This document shows, piece by piece, positions 7,238 to 14,986 of a stretch of DNA of 23,057 bases. Under the pieces are notes generated by a model, which was given only the letters and a program-made list of their open reading frames with translations, had not been told where the DNA came from and ran no database searches. The stretch spans positions 1 to 23,057 of the forward strand of contig CAYFIW010000027.1 of the NCBI GenBank assembly GCA_964343265.1, written 5' to 3'. Position 1 is the stretch's first letter; each line of letters begins with the position of its first letter. Source of the stretch: CAYFIW01 sp964343265 (lineage in GTDB: Bacteria > Chloroflexota > Dehalococcoidia > Lucifugimonadales > UBA826). The position numbers and the translations under genes were made by a program.

Positions 7238-9043
7238 TTGCTTAAAAACGTAGGTTGTGGTGAGCTCAACCTTGATAGAGTCGGTGAAACTGTAACACTA
7301 GCTGGATGGGTGCATAGACGGAGGGACCATGGCAATTTAGTTTTTATAGATGTCCGAGATCGTTCAGGTATCGTCCAAATAGTGTTTGATCCTGACATTG
7401 ATAAGAACTCCCATGAGGTTTCTGAGTCGTTGAGAAATGAATGGGTTATACAGGTAGAAGGAGAAGTTATAGCGCGGTCAGAGGGGACCATAAATCCAGA
7501 TTTACAGACGGGTTATGTTGAATTGCATGTTTCTAGAATAGTTGTTTTGAACGAATCTCTTACGCCGCCATTTTATGTCAATGAAGAAAGCGAAGTAGAT
7601 GAAAATGTAAGGCTTAAATATAGGTATGTAGATTTGAGAAGAGAGAGTATGAAAAATGCTCTCATTGTCAGACATAGAGTCGTAAAGTTTATTAGGGATT
7701 TCCTGGATAATAAGGATTTTATTGAGGTAGAAACTCCTATTCTTATAAAAAGTACTCCCGAGGGTGCCAGGGACCATATCGTTCCCAGTCGCCTCTATCC
7801 AGGCCAATTCTTTGCTCTTCCCCAATCTCCACAACAGTTAAAACAATTGCTAATGGTTGGAGGTTTGGAAAGGTATTTTCAGATCGCACGTTGCTTTAGA
7901 GATGAAGATTCAAGATCGGATCGCCAGCCAGAATTCACACAACTTGACTTGGAAATGAGTTTTGTAAACGAAGAGGATGTTCTCTCTCTCACAGAAGAGT
8001 TATTCATATCGATGATGAAGCAGCTTTTTCCTGAAAAAGATATCGTGTGCCCGTTTCCCAGAATAACCTATCACGACGCTATAAGAGATTATGGTATCGA
8101 TAAACCTGACCTGCGGTATGACATGAAATTGTCAGAATTGAGTGATATTGCTGTTAATACGGAGTTTAAAGTTTTTAGGAATGTTGTTGAGGGTGGAGGT
8201 ATCGTCAAAGGATTTGCAGTTCCAGGATGCTCAGATTACACCAGAGGACAGATAGACGATCTGACTGATTTTGTGAAAGGTATGGGTGCAAGTGGGCTCA
8301 TATCTGTAGGAATTAAATATGTTGATGGTGATTTATCGACGATTGATATGGCTGAGGTTAAGTCAAACATAGCGAGGTTTCTGTCTGTCGAAAATGTGGC
8401 TGATTTTGCTCGTAAAACAAGAGCTAAGTCTGGGGATTTAATTCTAATAATTGCAGGAGATTCAAAAACTACGAATCAGGCACTGGGATCACTAAGGCAT
8501 CATTTAGGGGAGACGTTAAACCTTGCTAATCCAAACATGATGCATTTTGCTTTTGTCACAGATTTCCCTCTTTTTGAATGGAACGATGACGATTCAAGGT
8601 GGGATGCAACTCACCACGCATTTTGCATGCCAAAGGACGGCTACCTAGATTATCTAGATACGGATCCTGGGAAAATCATTGCCCAATCCTATGATCTAAT
8701 ATGTAATGGACTCGAAATGGCAAGTGGAAGTATTCGGGTTCATCAAAGGTCCATTCAGGAAAAAATATTTGAAGCTTTGGGATATTCAAAGGATGATGTA
8801 GCAGAGAGATTTGCTCAGATTCTGGATGCGTTTGAATATGGCGCTCCACCACATGGTGGTATAGCTCCGGGCATTGACAGGCTAGTGATGGTTCTTTTAG
8901 GAAGAACATCTATAAGAGACGTCATAGCTTTTCCCAAGACTCAAAGTCAGCAAGACCCTTTGTTTGGGGCCCCGTCGGTTGTAGAGCAAGCCCAACTTGA
9001 TGAATTGAATATAGTGTTAACGCAGACTGAATTGGACCGATAA
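7238..9043 (+). CDS. aspS: Aspartyl-tRNA synthetase, bacterial type (possibly non-discriminating)
   Basis: Class IIb synthetase that charges tRNA-Asp. The OB-fold anticodon-binding domain is at about 1-105. The class II catalytic core is split by the bacterial GAD insertion (about 290-420). Motif 2 is FRDEDSRSDRQPEFTQLDLE, and motif 3 is PPHGGIAPGIDRLVMVLLG followed by IRDVIAFPK. The 601-aa length is usual. The start is TTG at 7238, with GGAGG at 7226-7230 and a 7-base spacer. Residue 31 is His, in RRRDHG, where discriminating enzymes such as that of E. coli have Leu. In Pseudomonas aeruginosa this His is linked to charging of both tRNA-Asp and tRNA-Asn, so this genome may make Asn-tRNA through GatCAB. 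That last point is inference. Confidence 0.96.
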   Translation: MLKNVGCGELNLDRVGETVTLAGWVHRRRDHGNLVFIDVRDRSGIVQIVFDPDIDKNSHEVSESLRNEWVIQVEGEVIARSEGTINPDLQTGYVELHVSRIVVLNESLTPPFYVNEESEVDENVRLKYRYVDLRRESMKNALIVRHRVVKFIRDFLDNKDFIEVETPILIKSTPEGARDHIVPSRLYPGQFFALPQSPQQLKQLLMVGGLERYFQIARCFRDEDSRSDRQPEFTQLDLEMSFVNEEDVLSLTEELFISMMKQLFPEKDIVCPFPRITYHDAIRDYGIDKPDLRYDMKLSELSDIAVNTEFKVFRNVVEGGGIVKGFAVPGCSDYTRGQIDDLTDFVKGMGASGLISVGIKYVDGDLSTIDMAEVKSNIARFLSVENVADFARKTRAKSGDLILIIAGDSKTTNQALGSLRHHLGETLNLANPNMMHFAFVTDFPLFEWNDDDSRWDATHHAFCMPKDGYLDYLDTDPGKIIAQSYDLICNGLEMASGSIRVHQRSIQEKIFEALGYSKDDVAERFAQILDAFEYGAPPHGGIAPGIDRLVMVLLGRTSIRDVIAFPKTQSQQDPLFGAPSVVEQAQLDELNIVLTQTELDR

Positions 9044-9045
9044 TA

Positions 9046-9067
9046 ATTTAGAACCCAGGGTCTAAAT
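9046..9067. terminator. Possible bidirectional terminator between aspS and clpX
   Basis: ATTTAGA (9046-9052) pairs with TCTAAAT (9061-9067) around ACCCAGGG, which can itself partly pair. It sits in the 34-base gap between two convergent genes, where a shared terminator is expected. There is no long T tract on either side, so efficiency is uncertain. Confidence 0.4.
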
Positions 9068-9077
9068 CTTGGTATGT

Positions 9078-10367
9078 TTATGCCGACCTTTTCTCTATTT
9101 CGGGTAATTGAATAAGTTCGCCACCGTCTTTGGACACAATTACGGGGCCTTCACCCTTTATTGCTCGGTCGTCTACGGAACATTGCGTGGCACCCTTAAG
9201 ACTAGGAATCTCGTACATTACGTCAAGTAGTGTGGTTTCAAGTATAGACCGTAGCCCTCTCGCGCCAGTTTTTTGTGCTATCGCTTTATCGGCCGCAGCG
9301 GCTAGAGCACTTTCCGTAAACTTCAATTTTACGTTGTCCATACCAAACAATGCTTCATATTGTTTTACAAACGCGTTTTTCGGCTCCGTTAGAACTCTTA
9401 CCAGTTCTTCTTTCCCTAGGTCATCTAAGGTGACTGAAACTGGCAGTCTACCCACAAATTCTGGGATAAATCCATATTCCATAAGATCATCGGGACTCAT
9501 CAAATGTCGAACTGATCTGTCTTCTGACTTTGATTTCGTGGCTTTTTCATCTTTACTAAAGCCGATAGTGTAGTGATCCTGGAATGCCCTTTTTTCAATG
9601 ATTTCGTTCAATCCCTCGAAGGCTCCACCTACCATGAATAAAATATCATCGGTGCGTATCTGCATGAATTCCTGGTGAGGATGTTTTCTTCCCCCCTGTG
9701 GTGGAACGTTTGCAAGGCATCCCTCAATTATTTTTAATAACGCCTGCTGAACGCCTTCTCCGGACACATCTCTGGTTATGGATGGATTAGGATTTTTTCT
9801 AGAGATCTTATCTATTTCGTCGATATATATGATTCCGTGTTCTGCTCTTGAGATGTCGTAATCAGCCGCCTGTATTAGCCTCAAAAGAATGTTTTCTACA
9901 TCTTCACCAACATATCCAGCTTCTGTAAGAGAAGTTGCATCGGCAATCGCAAATGGAACATCAAGAATTCTTGCCAAAGTTTGTGCTAAATGTGTTTTAC
10001 CAGATCCAGACGGCCCATACATTAGAACATTGGCCTTCTGGAGTTCTACGTTAGATGCTTCATTTTGGTTGGCCCAGACCCGTTTATAGTGGTTATATAC
10101 AGCGACACTTAAAGTTCTTTTTGCGGATTCTTGGCCAATAACATATTGTTCTAGTTCACTATATATAGACCTTGGAGTTAGCCCATTATCCAGAGGATTA
10201 GATACTTTATCTACCTTTTCTTCGTCCTCTTCAGAGATGATTTGCTCACATAACACAACGCATTCGTCACATATGAATACCCTGTCAGGTCCAGCTATAA
10301 GTCTTTTTACCTGTATTTGTGGTTTGCTGCAAAATGAGCAAGTGTAGTCGTTTTGTGTAGAAGACAT
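9078..10367 (-). CDS. clpX: ATP-dependent Clp protease ATPase subunit ClpX
   Basis: AAA+ unfoldase that feeds substrates to ClpP. The N-terminal zinc-binding domain has C10, C13, C33 and C36. Walker A is GPSGSGKT (118-125) and Walker B is IIYIDEIDK. The pore loop GYVGEDVEN is present, as is the IGF loop (DHYTIGFSKDEK) that docks on ClpP. The sensor regions are GFIPEFVGRLPV and GARGLRSILE. The 429-aa length is normal. The ATG is 14 bases after clpP, with only a weak GAGAT upstream, which fits translation from a shared tig-clpP-clpX message. Confidence 0.97.
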   Translation of the reverse strand: MSSTQNDYTCSFCSKPQIQVKRLIAGPDRVFICDECVVLCEQIISEEDEEKVDKVSNPLDNGLTPRSIYSELEQYVIGQESAKRTLSVAVYNHYKRVWANQNEASNVELQKANVLMYGPSGSGKTHLAQTLARILDVPFAIADATSLTEAGYVGEDVENILLRLIQAADYDISRAEHGIIYIDEIDKISRKNPNPSITRDVSGEGVQQALLKIIEGCLANVPPQGGRKHPHQEFMQIRTDDILFMVGGAFEGLNEIIEKRAFQDHYTIGFSKDEKATKSKSEDRSVRHLMSPDDLMEYGFIPEFVGRLPVSVTLDDLGKEELVRVLTEPKNAFVKQYEALFGMDNVKLKFTESALAAAADKAIAQKTGARGLRSILETTLLDVMYEIPSLKGATQCSVDDRAIKGEGPVIVSKDGGELIQLPEIEKRSA

Positions 10368-10381
10368 AAAATTGACTATCT

Positions 10382-10990
10382 CTATTTGTTGGACTCAGCT
10401 GAAGCCATAACTATATCGATTAGGCCATATTCTTGCGCTTGGTCAGAACTCATATAGAAATCACGATCAGTATCTCTCGCTATCTTTTCATAGGATTGGC
10501 CAGTGTGTTCAGAAATTATATTTCTGATTTTGTCCTGCATTCTAATTATTTCCCGTGCAGCAATTTCTATATCAGATGCCTGACCTTGGGCGCCTCCAAG
10601 AGCTTGATGCATGTGTATAGTTGAATTTGGTAATGCGAATCTTTTTCCTGCAGCCCCTCCGCATAAAAGAACAGTTCCCATACTAGCTGCCATGCCCACA
10701 CATATTGTAGATACATCGGGCCTTATTAATTGCATGGTGTCATATATCGCCAGTCCTGCACTGATCACTCCACCGGGAGAGTTGATGTACAGATTTATAT
10801 CTCTTTCGGGGTCTTCTCTATCTAGAAAAAGCAGTTGAGCTATAATTGCGTTTGCAACCTGGTCATTAATTCCTGTACCAAGGAAAACTATTCTTTCTTT
10901 AAGTAAAAGGGAATATATGTCGTATGTTCTCTCTCCTCTAGGATCTCTTTCTACAACATATGGAATTATATTTTCAGGATTGTGAAGCAT
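10382..10990 (-). CDS. clpP: ATP-dependent Clp protease proteolytic subunit ClpP
   Basis: Serine peptidase that forms the tetradecameric chamber. From the ATG at 10990 the catalytic triad is Ser103 (GMAASMG), His128 (HMHQALGG) and Asp177 (DRDFYMS), with the same 25- and 49-residue spacings as E. coli ClpP. The open frame extends to a GTG at 11008, but that GTG is immediately followed by AAGGAG (11005-11000 on this strand), nine bases upstream of the ATG. The ATG also gives the expected N-terminus MLHNPENIIP, so the product is 202 aa. The start overlaps the end of tig by 17 bases, and the ribosome-binding site lies inside tig. Confidence 0.97.
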   Translation of the reverse strand: MLHNPENIIPYVVERDPRGERTYDIYSLLLKERIVFLGTGINDQVANAIIAQLLFLDREDPERDINLYINSPGGVISAGLAIYDTMQLIRPDVSTICVGMAASMGTVLLCGGAAGKRFALPNSTIHMHQALGGAQGQASDIEIAAREIIRMQDKIRNIISEHTGQSYEKIARDTDRDFYMSSDQAQEYGLIDIVMASAESNK

Positions 10991-12347
10991 CTTCGTCGTC
11001 TCCTTCACTCAGTGTGGTTTCTTCGTTTTCTGTGTCATTAATTTCTATTTTGTCAGGTTCATCTACTACTTCTTTAGCGATACCCTCGGCAATGCTTTCT
11101 AGTCGTTCCATAGTCCGTTCCATTCGCATGGATCTTTCTAGGTATTCTTTCATTTCATCTGTTTGACTGGCATTTGGAGTCTCTGCATCAGAGTCAGAGA
11201 ATAATTCTTTTATTCTATCTTCAATTTCATTTTCAGATACTTCAATTTTTTCTTGGTCCGACAAAGTTGATAAAACAAATGTACGAGATAAGCGTTCTAT
11301 GGCTTCTGTTTTGGCTTCGTCTATTAGTTCATCTCTGGTTTTACCTATTGATTGTAGGTAATCATCAAGCACCATGTTGGCCTGAGTGACCATCCTTTCT
11401 TGTTCCTCCACCATACGACTTGATTCATGTTCTATGAGTAAAGGAGGGATTTCAACTGTGGCTTCGTTCATAAGGGCATCAATCACTGATTCTCTGTATG
11501 CCCTTGATGATTCTGCTATTGATTCTTCTTTTATACTTTTGTCAATCTCTACCTTGAGGTCTTCGAGAGTTTCGTAGCCTTCGCCTATACCCTGGGCAAA
11601 CTCATCGTCAAGATCTGGTAGGACTCTTTCTTTTACGTCCTTGATCTTAACTTTAAACGAAGCAGTTTTCCCAGCTAGTTTTTCATCGGAAAAATCCTCT
11701 GGTATGTCTAGGTCAAATGTGTTTGTTTCATCAATGTCGAACCCAACCAGTTTTTCTGAGAATCCAGGAAATGGTCTGCCTATATCTTCGTTGACTAAAT
11801 ATACTGCCTCACTCTCATTTATTATTTCTTCACCTTCAACTTCACCGTTTATCTCCGCAGAAATCATGTCACCCAATTCGACTGGCCGTTCAATTGGTTC
11901 CCATGAGGCTACGCTTAATCTGAGTTGTTCTACTCTTTCATCAACCGCGTTCTCTACAATAGTAGGTTCTTCACGGTCTACTCTAATATCTTGGTATTTA
12001 CCAAGGTCCACGTCTGGTCTTAAGGGTATAGTTGCCGAGAATAAGAAGGGTTCTAGCGATTCCAGATCTATACTTGGAAGGCCTACGCTATCTAACTCTT
12101 GTTCGGATACTGCTCTGCCAGTCATCTCTGGTAGCATGGAATCAATAATTTCGTTTAATAATGATTCCTTACCGAAATACTGTTCTATTATCCTTCGAGG
12201 TGCTTTACCTTTTCTGAATCCAGGTATATTCACTCTTTGGACAACCCGGCTGTACGCTTTATCCAAGAACGGGTCAATATCACTATCCTCAAGCTCTATA
12301 TGGAGGACAGTCTGTCTTTCCAAAATTTCATCTTGAGTTATTTTCAC
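10974..12347 (-). CDS. tig: Trigger factor, ribosome-associated chaperone and peptidyl-prolyl isomerase
   Basis: Binds ribosomal protein L23 at the exit tunnel and shields nascent chains. The N-terminal domain carries the ribosome-binding signature, here GFRKGKAPRRIIEQYFG (the usual form is GFRxGKxP). The FKBP-like PPIase domain follows (GDMISAEINGEVEGE... FPGFSEKLVGFDIDE), then the helical C-terminal domain. The 457-aa length is typical, and the tail is a long acidic stretch ending DDEDASQS. The start is GTG at 12347, with AGGAG and a 6-base spacer. A TGn-extended -10 lies at 12391-12399. It is the first gene of tig-clpP-clpX. Confidence 0.95.
   Translation of the reverse strand: MKITQDEILERQTVLHIELEDSDIDPFLDKAYSRVVQRVNIPGFRKGKAPRRIIEQYFGKESLLNEIIDSMLPEMTGRAVSEQELDSVGLPSIDLESLEPFLFSATIPLRPDVDLGKYQDIRVDREEPTIVENAVDERVEQLRLSVASWEPIERPVELGDMISAEINGEVEGEEIINESEAVYLVNEDIGRPFPGFSEKLVGFDIDETNTFDLDIPEDFSDEKLAGKTASFKVKIKDVKERVLPDLDDEFAQGIGEGYETLEDLKVEIDKSIKEESIAESSRAYRESVIDALMNEATVEIPPLLIEHESSRMVEEQERMVTQANMVLDDYLQSIGKTRDELIDEAKTEAIERLSRTFVLSTLSDQEKIEVSENEIEDRIKELFSDSDAETPNASQTDEMKEYLERSMRMERTMERLESIAEGIAKEVVDEPDKIEINDTENEETTLSEGDDEDASQS
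11000..11005 (-). promoter_or_regulatory. Shine-Dalgarno site of clpP inside tig
   Basis: AAGGAG (minus strand) lies nine bases before the ATG at 10990 and would be inside the coding region if the GTG at 11008 were used. It decides the clpP start and implies coupling to tig translation. Confidence 0.65.
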
Positions 12348-12390
12348 GAAAGTCTCCTGATGCCTAAATCTTTTGCAAATTAGCCGAACA

Positions 12391-12418
12391 AGTATATCAC
12401 TTTGCGTATTTTTGTGAC
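12391..12418 (-). promoter_or_regulatory. Extended -10 promoter for tig-clpP-clpX
   Basis: On the minus strand TGA-TATACT (12399-12391) is a TGn-extended -10 with a 5/6 hexamer. A 4/6 -35, GTCACA (12418-12413), sits 16 bases upstream. It lies 44 bases upstream of the tig GTG. I see no CIRCE or HrcA repeat near it. Confidence 0.5.
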
Positions 12419-12578
12419 TATGGCCGGGAAATTTGAGTTGTATATCAAATGGACAATGTAAGTTATATTGCCGTGGTTTTATGAGTTGTGATTTCTCAAG
12501 ATTTCAAGATTTATACGGATGCGTTATCATTATCTTGTGCCTGACTTATTTGAACGGTTATACCGAGGGGTTATATCT

Positions 12579-12890
12579 ATGCCTGAAGAACAGAATAGGT
12601 ACGAGGAAGAGATTGAGAATATACTTGAGTCTTCAGCTGACTTGCCTGATCCTCCCAAGGACTCTCCTGAATTACACATGGCATTTTTGGATGAGGTTAA
12701 AGAATGGGTATCCCAAGGCATCTCTAGACGTATAGGAGTCTTAACGCCTCTCAAATTGTTAATAGTATCTCTTGTGGCAGGTGTGCTATTTTTGATATTA
12801 CGTTTTAGTATGTTTGCTTGGATCGGGTTAGTCTGCTTTATAGCAGCGTATGTAGTTTTCTTTGTGGGCAAGCCTTCAAACAAAATATGA
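12579..12890 (+). CDS. Small two-helix membrane protein, conserved-hypothetical type
   Basis: The ATG at 12579 has GAGGGG eight bases upstream, which favours it over the longer frame from 12519. The 103-aa product has an acidic cytoplasmic N-terminus (MPEEQNRYEEEIENILESS, Pro/Asp-rich to about 35), an amphipathic stretch, and two hydrophobic helices (LKLLIVSLVAGVLFLILRF and IGLVCFIAAYVVFFVG) joined by a very short turn, suggesting a hairpin with both ends inside. I do not recognise a named family, though small proteins of this shape (EEEI..IL + two helices) occur in Chloroflexota. It is divergent from tig and converges on the siroheme reductase. The function is unknown. Confidence 0.75.
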   Translation: MPEEQNRYEEEIENILESSADLPDPPKDSPELHMAFLDEVKEWVSQGISRRIGVLTPLKLLIVSLVAGVLFLILRFSMFAWIGLVCFIAAYVVFFVGKPSNKI

Positions 12891-12924
12891 ATTTTCTGCT
12901 AAAGAATCTAGATACTCTTCTCAG

Positions 12925-14685
12925 TTAGACTGCACATTCTCCTTCTCCACGCTCAAGCTGATATTTCGCTGTCTTGGTCCAGTCTATATAATAATCTAGG
13001 GACTCTTTGTTCAATTCCGGTATTTCCTTGAACTCTTCCAAAATAGGTTCAATGTTCTCAGCTCCCACTCTTACCACGTAATCTTTGAATAGTTCATTAT
13101 TGGTTCTGTCGATTTTGTATTGCGAGATTATTTTTGTCAAAGCTTCAGGTACTCTTTTCGCAGGTATTTTAGTTTTCACTCTTTGACCAATTCTAGTATC
13201 TCCGTCATCAAAACTACCTCCGAGAAACAATTCGTATGCTGGAACTTGTCCTCCGGGACCCTTAGCGGCTGCTCCATGGAATCCGATATCAGCTATGTGG
13301 TGCTGACCACAACCATTAGGACATCCACTCATTTTTATATGCATCTTTTTAATTAGGGGGTCTTCTGTATCAATTGATTTCACGGCTTCAGTTAGTGCAT
13401 TGCCTAACCCCATCGACGAGGTTATTCCTAATTTGCAACTATCTGTCCCAGGACATGAAACTATATCTGTCACTTCATGAGCTCCTGGCTCACCAAGTTC
13501 TATTTCGTCTAGGTTCTTCCAGACCTCGTATAAGGCTTCTTGGGGAACCCACCTGAAAGCAATATTTTGTTGATGCGTCAGACGCATTCTTCCACCGGCA
13601 TATTTTCTGGATATATCCGCAAGTTGATGAAATTGGTTACTCGACACATCTCCAAGCGGTAGCTTAACCGTGGCGACGTTGTACCCTTTTTGTTTCTGAG
13701 CAGTGACGTTTGATTCTAGCCATTTCTCAAATCTCGTATTTGATTCCACGGAAATATAATCTCCGTTTAAGTTTGGTGCATCTTTAGATTCGTCTTCAAT
13801 GAACAAAATTGGAGTTGGGTCAAAGGATTTTTGGGCCCATTCTCCTTCCATCTCCTTTTCCACTTGTAATCTGAATTCGTCAATACCTATGCGATCTATG
13901 TAGAATTTAATTCTGGCTTTCATTCTATTTTTACGAAGCTCGTCAGTTTTATGGAAAATTCTTATGACTGCTTCAGTAACTTTTAAGTACTCTTCCACTG
14001 GAACAAATTCAAAAAGAGTTTTACCAATTCTTGGCATGATCGATGTTCCGCCGCCTGTTACCATCTGAAATCCTCTACGCCCATCTTTCATTTTTGGTAT
14101 GAATCCCATATCGTGAATTGCAGATATGGCATAGTCTGCGTCACTGTCCGAAAAAGAGGTTTTAAATTTTCTAGGTAACGATTGGGTAAATGGGTGTCTT
14201 ACGAAATACCTAGCGTACGCCGCAGCGTATGGAGTTACATCAAACGGCTCATCTGGATTGACTCCAGCCATTGGGGAGCCGGTGACATTTCTGACTGTAT
14301 TACCACAGGCTTCCCGCGTGGAAAGACCTACATCTCCAATTAATCTCATTATTTCGGGAGTGTTTTCCAAAGGTATGTGGTGGAATTGAAAGTTTTCTCT
14401 GGTAGTAACATGTCCCTTACCAAGAGGAGCAAATTTTTCTGAAAGAATTCCGAGTGCATCCATCTGGTCAGCGTTTATCCCGCCAAAAGGTGCTTTTATT
14501 CTCATCATTTGTGAATCTGCTTGTCTTTGACCATAAACGCCTTGTCTTAGACGGAAGGCCATAAAATCATTCGGGTTCCACTGCCCGTTCTGAAACCGTT
14601 TTACCTGAGTTTCAAAATCAACTATTTCCTCAGGCAATATATCTAGTATTCCTGGTACTTTAGGGGTCCAGTCAGCGGTAGTCAT
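12925..14685 (-). CDS. Ferredoxin-type nitrite/sulfite reductase (sirohaem and 4Fe-4S)
   Basis: Six-electron reductase of sulfite or nitrite, with two ferrodoxin-like halves. The sirohaem-4Fe-4S ligands are CPGTDSC (Cx5C) and CPNGC (Cx3C). The anion-site region reads LPRKFK; the second Lys is the residue found in sulfite reductases, where nitrite reductases typically carry Asn. This favours sulfite as substrate, as an inference from the family. EACGN and GVYGQRQ (Cys127, Tyr51) lie near the positions of a Tyr-Cys crosslink known in mycobacterial NirA, but the alignment is not certain. The frame runs to a TTG at 14730; GGAG (14697-14694) eight bases before the ATG at 14685 favours 586 aa. Its electron donor is probably ferredoxin. 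Confidence 0.9.
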   Translation of the reverse strand: MTTADWTPKVPGILDILPEEIVDFETQVKRFQNGQWNPNDFMAFRLRQGVYGQRQADSQMMRIKAPFGGINADQMDALGILSEKFAPLGKGHVTTRENFQFHHIPLENTPEIMRLIGDVGLSTREACGNTVRNVTGSPMAGVNPDEPFDVTPYAAAYARYFVRHPFTQSLPRKFKTSFSDSDADYAISAIHDMGFIPKMKDGRRGFQMVTGGGTSIMPRIGKTLFEFVPVEEYLKVTEAVIRIFHKTDELRKNRMKARIKFYIDRIGIDEFRLQVEKEMEGEWAQKSFDPTPILFIEDESKDAPNLNGDYISVESNTRFEKWLESNVTAQKQKGYNVATVKLPLGDVSSNQFHQLADISRKYAGGRMRLTHQQNIAFRWVPQEALYEVWKNLDEIELGEPGAHEVTDIVSCPGTDSCKLGITSSMGLGNALTEAVKSIDTEDPLIKKMHIKMSGCPNGCGQHHIADIGFHGAAAKGPGGQVPAYELFLGGSFDDGDTRIGQRVKTKIPAKRVPEALTKIISQYKIDRTNNELFKDYVVRVGAENIEPILEEFKEIPELNKESLDYYIDWTKTAKYQLERGEGECAV

Positions 14686-14693
14686 GCTTACGG

Positions 14694-14697
14694 CTCC
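14694..14697 (-). promoter_or_regulatory. Shine-Dalgarno site that decides the siroheme reductase start
   Basis: TGGAG on the minus strand lies 8 bases before the ATG at 14685, whereas the upstream TTG at 14730 has no comparable site. Confidence 0.5.
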
Positions 14698-14874
14698 ATT
14701 TAAATATTGTTTCTCTATATACAACGCCAATTTTCTTATATAAATGCGTGTGATGAGCGTTTAAGGAACTGTCTGTTTCATTACTTTTACTTTTAGATTT
14801 ACACTAACTAGACTTTGGAACAAGTTACACTGTAAAACAGAGCATCTCAATATGCATACCATAACACGCTACCA

Positions 14875-14903
14875 ACTGTAGCAATCGGTCATGTAAGTGT
14901 CAA
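14875..14903 (-). promoter_or_regulatory. Sigma70-type promoter candidate for the siroheme reductase
   Basis: On the minus strand a perfect TTGACA (14903-14898) is followed after 17 bases by TACAGT (14880-14875, 4/6). It would give an untranslated leader of roughly 180 bases. I recognise no known riboswitch in that leader. Confidence 0.45.
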
Positions 14904-14906
14904 TTT

Positions 14907-14913
14907 GAGGAGG
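14907..14913 (+). promoter_or_regulatory. Strong Shine-Dalgarno site upstream of ccdA
   Basis: GAGGAGG is among the best ribosome-binding sequences in the window, yet no ccdA-frame start lies near it and that frame has a TGA at 14956. The nearest ATGs (14915, and 14930 in the same frame) belong to a 23-codon ORF. Spacing is short (1 base) to the first and long (16) to the second. Confidence 0.45.
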
Positions 14914-14914
14914 T

Positions 14915-14986
14915 ATGATAATAAATCTTATGATTATTACTGTCCAAGAGATAGTATTTGAATTATCTCAACATAGGTGGATATAG
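14915..14986 (+). CDS. Possible 23-codon leader peptide before ccdA
   Basis: The ORF reads MIINLMIITVQEIVFELSQH then RWI and a TAG. It begins beside GAGGAGG, and its stop (14984-14986) lies between the two candidate ccdA starts (GTG 14977 and GTG 14995). Neither ccdA start has its own good ribosome-binding site, so the leader could couple translation into ccdA. No homology is claimed. Confidence 0.3.
   Translation: MIINLMIITVQEIVFELSQHRWI

Larger units (their letters stand above)
14686..14906. other. Intergenic region between divergent siroheme reductase and ccdA genes
   Basis: The gap holds the minus-strand promoter candidate at 14875-14903 and the long A/T-rich leader of the siroheme reductase. 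No tRNA-like or other RNA fold was recognised. A short plus-strand leader ORF begins just beyond it at 14915. Confidence 0.5.

Noticed and set aside
9130..9573. 147-codon plus-strand frame opposite clpX
   Set aside because: It lies wholly within the clpX coding region, and the protein shows no recognisable motif.
11641..12336. 231-codon open frame on the plus strand opposite tig
   Set aside because: It is the antisense shadow of a clear trigger factor gene, is Ser-rich without domains, and has no ribosome-binding site.
12496..12511. Tandem TCAAGATT-TCAAGATT before the small membrane-protein gene
   Set aside because: Two 8-base copies in A/T-rich DNA are easily due to chance, and no promoter lines up with them.
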